From an uncultured Clostridia bacterium (GTDB lineage Bacteria > Bacillota > Clostridia > Oscillospirales > Ruminococcaceae), in NCBI GenBank assembly GCA_947427325.1, contig CANEHP010000008.1, positions 1 to 25,104 on the forward strand: DNA of 25,104 nucleotides. Reading direction: 5' to 3'. The notes under the pieces were generated by a model. That model was given only the letters and a program-made list of their open reading frames with translations. It had not been told where the DNA came from and searched no databases. The position numbers and the translations under genes were made by a program. How positions within the stretch are numbered: the first letter of the stretch is position 1; the number at the start of each line of letters is the position of its first letter. This document shows, one piece after another, positions 15,787 to 22,556 of the stretch.

Positions 15787-16677
15787 TCAGTCCTGCTCCG
15801 AGTCCCGATTTTGATTCTCTGCGCCGTCAGCCGTATCATCAATGGCAAAAAGCTCGTTCTGCGGCTTTTGATCCTTTCTGGGTCTGCCTCTGCCCAGTTT
15901 TTTTACCGTTCTCACAGGCTTATCCAGTCTGAGAATTTCATAAATCAAATCCACATACTCCTTTGCAGCCTTTGAGCGGGGAGCATACTCAATGATTGTC
16001 TTTGCATGGGCGGGAGCTTCCGCAATAATGACGCTGCTGCTGATCTTCTGCTCGAAAACATCCGTGTCCAGCTGCTCGGCGACCATATTGGTTAAATCCT
16101 CAACCTCCTTTGTGAGAATCAGGCGGGGATTATATTTGTTCAGCAGTATTCCTCTGATCTCCAGGGACTTGTTATAGTATTTCTTTACTGCGAAAATAGT
16201 TTCCTTTAGCTGAGAAATACCTTGCAGCGAAAGAATCTCGGGAACCATGGGGATAACAAGCTCGTTAGCGGCGGTATAAGCGTTAATGGTTAAAATAGAC
16301 AAAGCGGGAGGCGTGTCTATTATAATATAGTCATAGTTATCCGTCACGGAATTAAGCTGTTCCCTGAGGATATATTCTCTGCCCACATTGGTAAGCTCCA
16401 GCTCGCAGCCTGAAAGCATTATGTTGGCGGGGGCAATATCACAGCAGGCCACATGCTGTATGGTATCGTAAAGCTCCACTCCTCCGTGGAAAACATTATA
16501 AATGGTATAGCAGTTTTCGGTTTCCGCCCCCAAGCTGAAGGACAGGTTGCCCTGGGGATCCAGATCTATCGCTAAAACCTTTTTGTTCATGGCGGAAAGG
16601 CAGCCGCAAAGCGAGCTGCAAGTGGTGGTTTTTCCCACGCCGCCCTTTTGGTTGGTAACAGCAATAATTTTAGCCAT
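15787..16677 (-). CDS. parA: ParA/Soj-family ATPase with AT-hook-like tail
   Basis: A deviant-Walker ATPase that organises cargo (chromosome, plasmid or protein clusters) by nucleotide-dependent DNA binding. The 296 residues contain KGGVGKTT at 11-18 with signature Lys11, DLDPQGN at 38-44 and IIIDTPP at 118-124. Beyond the core, residues 258-296 form a polar tail. It holds GRGRPRK (262-268), the core of an AT-hook minor-groove-binding motif, followed by an acidic end. The ATG at 16677 was chosen over upstream codons because homologues begin MxKIIAVTNQKGG and AGAGG lies about 7 bases before it. No parB or parS is seen. The neighbours are chemotaxis and c-di-GMP genes, so a role in placing chemosensory arrays (as for ParC or PpfA) is plausible. 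A chromosomal Soj remains possible. Confidence 0.93.
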   Translation of the reverse strand: MAKIIAVTNQKGGVGKTTTCSSLCGCLSAMNKKVLAIDLDPQGNLSFSLGAETENCYTIYNVFHGGVELYDTIQHVACCDIAPANIMLSGCELELTNVGREYILREQLNSVTDNYDYIIIDTPPALSILTINAYTAANELVIPMVPEILSLQGISQLKETIFAVKKYYNKSLEIRGILLNKYNPRLILTKEVEDLTNMVAEQLDTDVFEQKISSSVIIAEAPAHAKTIIEYAPRSKAAKEYVDLIYEILRLDKPVRTVKKLGRGRPRKDQKPQNELFAIDDTADGAENQNRDSEQD

Positions 16678-16846
16678 ATACAGTCCTCTTTTTTGAAATT
16701 TTGATTCGGAATTTCCGAGACTCCCGCTTTTCCGCAAAAAACATCATATCATAAGGCGGATTTTTTAAGCGATCCCCTGCGGTCTTTTAACGGGAGAAAT
16801 AATCTCCTTTTGAAATTCCGAAAAGCTTATGCTCCCTATTCCTTCA
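16678..16846. other. Intergenic region upstream of parA with a small palindrome
   Basis: TCGGAATTTCCGA (about 16707-16719) is a perfect 13-base palindrome about 30 bases before the parA ATG; a related TGAAATTCCGAAAA occurs near 16811. A TATGAT hexamer (minus strand, near 16743-16748) could serve as -10, but the -35 is poor. The palindrome could be an operator; this is inference. Confidence 0.35.
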
Positions 16847-18826
16847 TCAGGTCAATGTGTTTCCCAAATCCAAATTAGGAGCGCCTTCGGGGTCATAAAT
16901 ATGATAGTTTGATTTGCCGTTTTTCTTAACATAATACATAGCCTCATCCGCACAGCCAACCAATTTTTCCGCATCATTGCCGTGGTCGGGAGCAAAGGCA
17001 ATACCCACGCTTGCTTTAATATTAAGGGTAACGCCCGCAGCTGCACAGTTATAGCCGGAATTTAAGCTGTTAATAAGATTTACGGCAAATTCGACGCAGC
17101 CGATGACTTTTTCTGCGTCTGTGATACAAAGGACAAACTCGTCGCCGCCAAATCGTCCTGCGATGCCGCCGCTGCCTACGCATTCCTTGATTATGTCCGA
17201 AACATACTTTATCGCCTCATCGCCCACATTATGCCCGTACCGGTCATTGATAAGCTTAAAGTCGTCCGCGTCTATAAACAGAACGGCATACCTTTCGTTA
17301 ACACGCTTTAAATCAAGCAGCTTTTGCAGCTCTTTAAGAAAGGTGCTTCTGTTATAAAGCTTGGAAAGAAAGTCGTAGCTTGCCTTTTGTGAAAGCTGAA
17401 TGCTTGATTTTTTCTTATTGTTGATATCCACCGCAACGCCCATCAGCTTGGTTATATCCCCCATGCGGTTAAGAACGACGCCGGTCTTTACATTTATCCA
17501 AATTTCGCTGTTGCTTCTTGTTTTAACAAGAAATTCGTTTTCCGCATATTCTCTTGTTCCCTTAAGCAGAGAGTTCATATCCTTCACAAAGCGGCGGGCG
17601 TCTCCATCGCTCATAAGTGCGTCTAAAAAGCCCCCTTTTTCCAAATCTGCCCGTTCACAGTCAATATCAAATCTGTCACGGAGATTATCCGACACATAAA
17701 GGGCTTTTCTTTCAATATCCCATTCAAACAGCATACTTTCGGAAAGAGATGTAATGGTTTTATGCTTATCCTCGGAAATGTAAAAATCGTCCAACAAGGA
17801 ATTAAAGTATTCGGAAATAATCTGATAATCAAGAGCTTTAAAGTCAGGCAGGCGCTTACTGCGGTCTCCTGCGTTTATTTCCCTTGCGGCGGAAATTATC
17901 CTGCCGATGGGAGTAATGGTGCGGCGGTATATTACAAAAGCAATTAAAAAGTCCGCAACAATGAACAGCGCAAACACAATCAGCCCTATAACGGTAACGG
18001 GAACAACATTACGTCTTGCACTGCTTACGGGATAGCTTCCCATCCAGCTCCAATTTGAACTGCCAATCTTTCCGTAAGCGCCGTAAAGGCCGTCTTTGGT
18101 AAATGAAACGAACCTGCTGCTGTCGCTTAAACCCGAAAGATTGTCCGGGGAAATATCCGTAACAGGCGTCCATTCGCCCTTTCTCTTGATTTGACCGTCT
18201 ACGTTTAACCCGTTTTTGTTTCCGTCCATAAATACCACCGAACCCTTGCCGTCAAAAAACCTTGCTTCGGATAAAAGAGCGTTCAGCTTATCGGCGGACG
18301 CAACTGCGGCAATATAGCCCCTGGAATTTCCGAATGTAGTGAGAGGCTTTATAATGTAAATAACATTTTCCAAATATTTTTCATCGGTTATATTGCTTAT
18401 ATATATTTCATTTTCCGAAATTTTGCGAAGCTCCTCAAAATCCTTGTATGTGTCTTTCAGCACCCCTTCGTTATGGGACGCCACAATGTATCCGTTGGAA
18501 TCCATAACGGAAATATCAACCAGTCCGTCGTCGCTTTTAATTATTGCATTTGTCAGCGAATCCACTTGTTCCTTTATAGCATTGTAATCTCCGCCTGCGG
18601 CGCGCTTAATATAATCGGTTTGCGCCAAAACAGACAGCTTAACCTCATAGTTGTCGAAAAAAAGGCTTTGAGCCTTTGCCAAGCTGTATGCAGCCGTTCC
18701 CGTTTCGCCGGCAGCCATCTGCCCGTAGCTGCTGCTGTATGTAAGAGTTCCCACAATTCCCACTATAATTATAGGAATAAGTATAGATGTAATAATCATG
18801 ATCTTAAATAAAGTTTTAAGTTTCAT
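16847..18826 (-). CDS. Membrane diguanylate cyclase (dCache-HAMP-PAS-GGDEF)
   Basis: Predicted to make cyclic di-GMP from two GTP in response to an external signal. The 659 residues show transmembrane helix 1 (about 6-30), an extracellular sensor of dCache type (about 35-270), helix 2 (about 275-299), HAMP (about 300-350), a PAS domain (about 360-472) and GGDEF (about 485-650). The active-site GGDEF at 560-564 is intact, and IDADDFKLINDRYGHNVGD (518-536) carries the metal- and substrate-binding part. The inhibitory RxxD site normally just upstream is replaced by GSGG, so product inhibition is probably absent. There is no EAL domain. The ATG at 18826 (AAAGG 7 bases before) was preferred to a GTG five codons upstream. 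It follows the PilZ-like gene by 200 bases on the same strand. Confidence 0.94.
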   Translation of the reverse strand: MKLKTLFKIMIITSILIPIIIVGIVGTLTYSSSYGQMAAGETGTAAYSLAKAQSLFFDNYEVKLSVLAQTDYIKRAAGGDYNAIKEQVDSLTNAIIKSDDGLVDISVMDSNGYIVASHNEGVLKDTYKDFEELRKISENEIYISNITDEKYLENVIYIIKPLTTFGNSRGYIAAVASADKLNALLSEARFFDGKGSVVFMDGNKNGLNVDGQIKRKGEWTPVTDISPDNLSGLSDSSRFVSFTKDGLYGAYGKIGSSNWSWMGSYPVSSARRNVVPVTVIGLIVFALFIVADFLIAFVIYRRTITPIGRIISAAREINAGDRSKRLPDFKALDYQIISEYFNSLLDDFYISEDKHKTITSLSESMLFEWDIERKALYVSDNLRDRFDIDCERADLEKGGFLDALMSDGDARRFVKDMNSLLKGTREYAENEFLVKTRSNSEIWINVKTGVVLNRMGDITKLMGVAVDINNKKKSSIQLSQKASYDFLSKLYNRSTFLKELQKLLDLKRVNERYAVLFIDADDFKLINDRYGHNVGDEAIKYVSDIIKECVGSGGIAGRFGGDEFVLCITDAEKVIGCVEFAVNLINSLNSGYNCAAAGVTLNIKASVGIAFAPDHGNDAEKLVGCADEAMYYVKKNGKSNYHIYDPEGAPNLDLGNTLT

Positions 18827-19026
18827 AATTTTGCCTTTCACAGGACTGTAAAAGAGTACTTTTTTCTCAAAAGCGTCGGCGAGAATTTACTGATTTAAAA
18901 TATTTTCAGGGTTTTCAAAACAATACTTTACGGTACTTTGCCTAACCCTGCGCCATTCGGACATTTTTAAAAAATCAGCGCCGTCAGAAAGCTTTTACAG
19001 CTCCCATATATTTTATTGGATATTTT

Positions 19027-19704
19027 TTATTTCTCCGCTTCCTTTTGTATAAGCTCCCGCTGAAACTCCACCACATATTGGGACACAATATCCTCTACAG
19101 ACGCCGAAACGTTAATAAATTTACAGCCGTAGCCCTCTATGTCGCCGGCGGCGTTTCTTTGAACCCGAAGCACTTCTGCGTCAACATCGATAATTTTTTC
19201 GTTTAAATCCATGGTGAGCATCAGCTTATCGCTTACTTCAAGCGTTTCATCGTTGTTCATAATGAGGAAAACTCCGCCGATGTTAATATCCTTTATTTTT
19301 GTGAGATAGGGAGATTCCAGCACCGTGCGGTTTCCGTTTCTTTCCACCGTATTAATTACGCAAGGCACATTTACCTCTATTTTATAATATCTTCTCCGCT
19401 CCTGAAGGATTTTTGCCGAATTAACCCTTACAATTAAATTAAGCTGTATGTCCGAGGACATACTTACATCTGAAAAATATTTTATGCGCTGACCGTTTCT
19501 CATGTAAGCAATAACATAAACCGTGGAATTATATTCGATTTCCGGCAGACCCTTTCCCTTAATAATAAGCACGGCGTCGGTATCTTCGTTATAATTGCCG
19601 TTTTTATATTCCTGAATCGAAAACTGCTTATTGTTGGCAGAAAGAATCCTTGTGTTTTCCATAGTAACAATATCAATTTTTAGGATTTTATCTCTTGAAA
19701 GCAT
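19027..19704 (-). CDS. PilZ-domain protein, YcgR-like
   Basis: A 225-residue soluble protein. It has an N-terminal beta-rich domain (about 1-98) like the YcgR N-terminal region and a C-terminal PilZ domain (about 100-218). In YcgR relatives, c-di-GMP binding lets the protein slow the flagellar motor. The c-di-GMP signature is partly altered: RRRYYKIEV (103-111) has Lys where the second Arg of RxxxR is expected, and DINIGG (139-144) has Asn for Ser in the D/N-x-S-x-x-G motif. Binding may be weakened or altered. GGGAGA lies about 8 bases before the ATG at 19704. It is the first gene of a likely pair with the diguanylate cyclase gene, from the promoter at 19875-19903. Confidence 0.85.
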   Translation of the reverse strand: MLSRDKILKIDIVTMENTRILSANNKQFSIQEYKNGNYNEDTDAVLIIKGKGLPEIEYNSTVYVIAYMRNGQRIKYFSDVSMSSDIQLNLIVRVNSAKILQERRRYYKIEVNVPCVINTVERNGNRTVLESPYLTKIKDINIGGVFLIMNNDETLEVSDKLMLTMDLNEKIIDVDAEVLRVQRNAAGDIEGYGCKFINVSASVEDIVSQYVVEFQRELIQKEAEK

Positions 19705-19874
19705 ACTTTTTTCTCCCGATCCGTTACGTTTTTCTTTTTATAAGTTATGCATATTCGATTATTCTCTGTTCTAAGCTTTGGCATTGCATTTTATATAATA
19801 TAATGAATCTTATTGGCGTATATTACATTTTGCGCTAAAAGTCCAATGATACCATAATCGTTCATTATGTAGTA

Positions 19875-19903
19875 ATTATACATTATATCTCAATGTAAAT
19901 CAA
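19875..19903 (-). promoter_or_regulatory. Sigma-A type promoter for the PilZ-like gene
   Basis: On the minus strand TTGATT (complement of 19898-19903) and TATAAT (complement of 19875-19880) are separated by exactly 17 bases. The predicted leader is about 160 bases and AT-rich, without obvious strong structure. Confidence 0.72.
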
Positions 19904-20031
19904 GTGGAATACGAAAATTTAGTAAAAACAGTTATGTTTTTTATTGCTTAAGCGGACTCTGCTCTTCGCTAAATAAAAATAATTTGCCAAAAAATCACTC
20001 GATATTTATTGTGCGTTATTGCTCTAAACTA

Positions 20032-20060
20032 TTGTAATTTGCAAAAATCTGTGTTATTAT
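20032..20060 (+). promoter_or_regulatory. Sigma-A type promoter for the isomerase-family gene
   Basis: TTGTAA (20032-20037) and TATTAT (20055-20060) are 17 bases apart. The ATG is at 20096, with AAGGAGG at 20080-20086. It diverges from the promoter at 19875-19903. The 390-base intergenic region holds no other gene. Confidence 0.72.
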
Positions 20061-20095
20061 ATAAGCATTAAAAGTTTTTAAGGAGGAAGCAACAA

Positions 20096-21589
20096 ATGCT
20101 TACTAACATTCCAAAGGTTAAACTTGGGCTTATCGCAGTTTCCCGCGACTGCTTTATAATTTCCCTTTCCGAAAAAAGAAGAGCGGCGGTTGCTGAAGAG
20201 TGCAAAAAAATCGGCGTTGACGTGTATCAATGTATGACTACGGTTGAAAACGAGCTTGATATGCTTAAAGCGGTAGAGGAGGTTAATGCGGCAGGCTGTA
20301 ACGCTTTGACTGTATTTTTGGGCAACTTCGGTCCTGAAACTCCCGAAACTCTTATTGCAAAGAATTTTGACGGTCCTGTTATGTATGCCGCTGCGGCAGA
20401 GGAATCGGGCAATGATCTTATAAACGGCAGAGGCGACGCTTACTGCGGTATGCTTAACTGTTCCTATAACTTGGGAATGCGTCATTTAAAGGCGTACATA
20501 CCCGAATATCCCGTAGGCACTGCCGAAGACGTGGCAAAAATGATAAAGGATTTTCTTCCCATTGCCCGCACCCTTATCGGACTTTCACAGCTTAAGATCA
20601 TCACCTTCGGTCCCCGTCCTCAGGACTTCTTTGCCTGCAACGCTCCTATCAAGGGCTTGTATGAAATAGGGGTAGAGATTGAGGAAAACTCCGAGCTTGA
20701 CCTGTTGGTTTCCTACAAGGCTCATGCCGACGATCCGAGAATCGACGGAATCTGCAAGGAAATGGCGGAGGAAATGGGAGAAGGAAAATACTATCCCGAA
20801 ATGAGCAAGCGTATGGCACAGCTTGAAGTTACTCTTCTTGACTGGGCCGAAAAGCATAAGGGCTCAAGAAAATATGTGGCATTCGCCGACAAGTGCTGGC
20901 CTGCGTTCCCCGAAGCCTTCGGATTTGAGCCTTGCTATGTAAACTCCCGTTTGGTAAGCAGAGGTATTCCCGTTTCCTGTGAGGTTGATATTTACGGAGC
21001 GTTAAGCGAATACATAGGACTTTGTATTACAGGGGACGCCGTTACCCTTTTGGATATAAACAACTCCGTTCCGAAGGATCTGTACCAAAGCGATATAGAG
21101 GGCAAGTTCCCTTACAGTCTTACCGATACATTTATGGGCTTCCACTGCGGCAACACTCCCGCCTGCAAGCTGTGCGCCGACAGAGCGGTTAAGTATCAGC
21201 TTATACAGCACCGCCTGTTAGAGCCTGCGGATTCCGAGCCTGATTTCACAAGAGGTACGCTGGAAGGCGATATTGCTGCTTCGGACATCACTTTTTACCG
21301 TTTGCAGTGCAACAGCGACGGAAAGCTTTGCGCTTATGTGGCAGAGGGCGAGGTTCTTCCTGTAAAAACACGCTCCTTTGGCGGTATAGGTATTTTTGCA
21401 ATTCACGAAATGGGAAGATTTTACCGTCACGTTCTTGTACAGAAGCGTTACCCTCATCATGGCGCAGTGGCGTTTTCTCACTGCGGAAAGGCTGTGTTTG
21501 AGGTTCTCAAGATGCTGGGAGTTGAAGATATTGCTTATAATCAGCCTAAGGAACTGCCTTATGCTACCGAGAATCCTTTTGTCAAGTAA
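20096..21589 (+). CDS. L-fucose/L-arabinose isomerase family protein
   Basis: A 497-residue cytoplasmic protein resembling FucI/AraA-type aldose-ketose isomerases, which need Mn2+ or another divalent metal. The N-terminal alpha/beta region begins VKLGLIAVSRDCF; the C-terminal part has the expected acidic and histidine metal ligands. Candidates are Glu296 (SCEVDIYGAL), Asp320 (LLDINN), His350 (GFHCGN) and one of His454, His455 or His462 (YPHHGAVAFSHCG). It is shorter than E. coli FucI (about 590) and close to AraA length (about 500), but lacks close AraA signatures. Many family members are annotated only as isomerase-like, and the real substrate is unknown. It has a strong promoter and ribosome binding site and no sugar kinase, aldolase or transporter beside it. 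It is an isolated plus-strand gene. Confidence 0.82.
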   Translation: MLTNIPKVKLGLIAVSRDCFIISLSEKRRAAVAEECKKIGVDVYQCMTTVENELDMLKAVEEVNAAGCNALTVFLGNFGPETPETLIAKNFDGPVMYAAAAEESGNDLINGRGDAYCGMLNCSYNLGMRHLKAYIPEYPVGTAEDVAKMIKDFLPIARTLIGLSQLKIITFGPRPQDFFACNAPIKGLYEIGVEIEENSELDLLVSYKAHADDPRIDGICKEMAEEMGEGKYYPEMSKRMAQLEVTLLDWAEKHKGSRKYVAFADKCWPAFPEAFGFEPCYVNSRLVSRGIPVSCEVDIYGALSEYIGLCITGDAVTLLDINNSVPKDLYQSDIEGKFPYSLTDTFMGFHCGNTPACKLCADRAVKYQLIQHRLLEPADSEPDFTRGTLEGDIAASDITFYRLQCNSDGKLCAYVAEGEVLPVKTRSFGGIGIFAIHEMGRFYRHVLVQKRYPHHGAVAFSHCGKAVFEVLKMLGVEDIAYNQPKELPYATENPFVK

Positions 21590-21607
21590 GAGCTTTTATA
21601 GGTTCTA

Positions 21608-21671
21608 CTCCGGAAATCGTAATGGATTTATTAACAGTGTTTTCGCTTTGCGGCGGGCTTGTTCTATTTTA
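21608..21671. repeat. Dispersed repeat D, copy 2 (uninterrupted)
   Basis: About 85% identical to 6876-6940, and similarity continues to about 21689 without an inserted element. It starts 18 bases after the stop codon of the isomerase-family gene. It provides an unoccupied version of the site where element B sits in copy 1. Confidence 0.8.
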
Positions 21672-21743
21672 TTTAAATTGCTTTGAACATTGCCTTTCCC
21701 GTCTTGCGACGAGGCGCGCTCCCCGCGGGGGCTTAGGGTGACA

Positions 21744-21950
21744 GGGAGCAAACTTTGTCGATGCCGCATCCTTGCGGCACTTTGGGTTTGCTCCCGACGA
21801 CATCCTGTCGTCCCAAGAGGGGGAGGGGGAACTGCAAATCCGACAAAGCGGGGATTTCCCCCTCCCTTGTGTTTGCCTTTGGGCGGCGGCGTCCGTGCCG
21901 CCGCTTTGTAGCAAACACTTTCACGTCCTTGTGAACCCTTTAGGTTTCAC
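21744..21950 (-). repeat. Series of stem-loops with GGA-containing apical loops (minus strand)
   Basis: Plus-strand positions of the stems: 744-753 with 786-795 enclosing 762-767/774-779; 796-801/807-812; 813-832 with 855-869 (G-rich); 869-876/911-918 enclosing 883-890/897-904; and 920-924/931-935 (prefix 21 kb). On the minus strand the apical loops read AAGGAT, AGGAT, ACGGAC and AAGGAC. The last hairpin competes with another (931-938/943-950) that shares the arm GTGAA. Loops of this kind resemble the ARGGAU loop preferred by CsrA/RsmA. Whether the region is transcribed is not shown; no clear minus-strand promoter was found. Confidence 0.6.
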
Positions 21951-22268
21951 CCTAAGAACCCTTTCCTTATCCCCTCTCCCCCTTTCCCCGCTTTGGAAGT
22001 TGGCGGTTGGGGATTTGTTTTTTCTCGGTATAATTTATTTTGCTTTCGGTGTCCGTTTGTGCGGTCTTTAAAACTGTTTTGCTGTTGGGGTTTGGGGCGG
22101 CTGTTGAAACAAAGTGCTTCATTCTTTTGTTTTGCTGCTCTGTTCTTTGTAGCTTTTTTATTTTTCTTTTTTACGATTTTGGAAGGAGAACCCTTTTATA
22201 CTTTTTTGAGAAGGCGGCGCTTATTATCGCTTTCAAAAAAGCCGTGAAGCTTTAAATTCACGTTTACC

Positions 22269-22310
22269 CGAGGGGTTCGGCATTTTTGCTAAAAAATGCC
22301 GAACCCCTCG
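22269..22310. repeat. Perfect 19-base-pair hairpin
   Basis: CGAGGGGTTCGGCATTTTT pairs perfectly with its complement across a GCTA loop. No T tract follows outside the stem on either strand, so it is not a standard terminator. It lies about 200 bases before the SecA2 promoter. Confidence 0.85.
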
Positions 22311-22470
22311 ATTTCTGAAATTTGCGCTGTCGGGGCAGCTATGGGAATTTTTCCCCGCCTGTCCTTAACGGATCTTATCACCTATGCGAATGTGGTAAAT
22401 TTTCAAATACGCAGGCTAAGTCGACTCCTTAACTGTCAACAGTCAATTTTTTAAACTGTATTAAAAGATT

Positions 22471-22499
22471 TTGACTAATTTTCAAGATAGTGATATAAT
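22471..22499 (+). promoter_or_regulatory. Sigma-A type promoter for the secA2-like gene
   Basis: TTGACT (22471-22476) and a perfect TATAAT (22494-22499) are separated by 17 bases. The predicted leader to the ATG at 22557 is about 50 bases. Confidence 0.85.
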
Positions 22500-22556
22500 A
22501 TAAAAAGTATATCTATAGGACGATAATAATTGTGCGGAAAAGAAAGGTGTTTTAAA

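Larger units (their letters stand above)
21672..22470. other. Gene-free, stem-loop-rich region
   Basis: About 800 bases without a credible gene. It begins with a GC-rich series of stem-loops (21744-21950), followed by C- and T-rich sequence. A 9-base stem CTTTTTTGA/TCAAAAAAG lies near 22201-22241, and a 19-base perfect hairpin at 22269-22310. Short open frames here run through palindromes on both strands and lack ribosome binding sites, so I do not call them. The SecA2 promoter begins at 22471. Confidence 0.6.

Noticed and set aside
21690..21924. Open frames of 60-80 codons on both strands over the hairpin cluster
   Set aside because: They run through palindromes, have no ribosome binding site and encode compositionally odd peptides (Pro, Arg, Gly, Ser). 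The sequence is explained better as structured repeat DNA.
22007..22034. Plus-strand promoter TTGGGG-16-TATAAT
   Set aside because: The -10 is perfect, but the -35 and spacing are poor and nothing recognisable would be transcribed before the stronger promoter at 22471.
21993..22255. Open frame encoding a Phe/Leu-rich peptide of about 84 residues
   Set aside because: The hydrophobicity comes from T-rich DNA. There is no ribosome binding site before its start and an overlapping frame gives a similar peptide; not called.
22269..22310. tRNA T-loop-like GGTTCGG
   Set aside because: It belongs to the arm of a perfect hairpin; no acceptor, D or anticodon arms can be drawn.
22530..22556. TTG start nine codons upstream for the secA2-like gene
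   Set aside because: The ATG at 22557 has a good GAAAGGTG site at proper spacing, which lies inside the would-be upstream extension.
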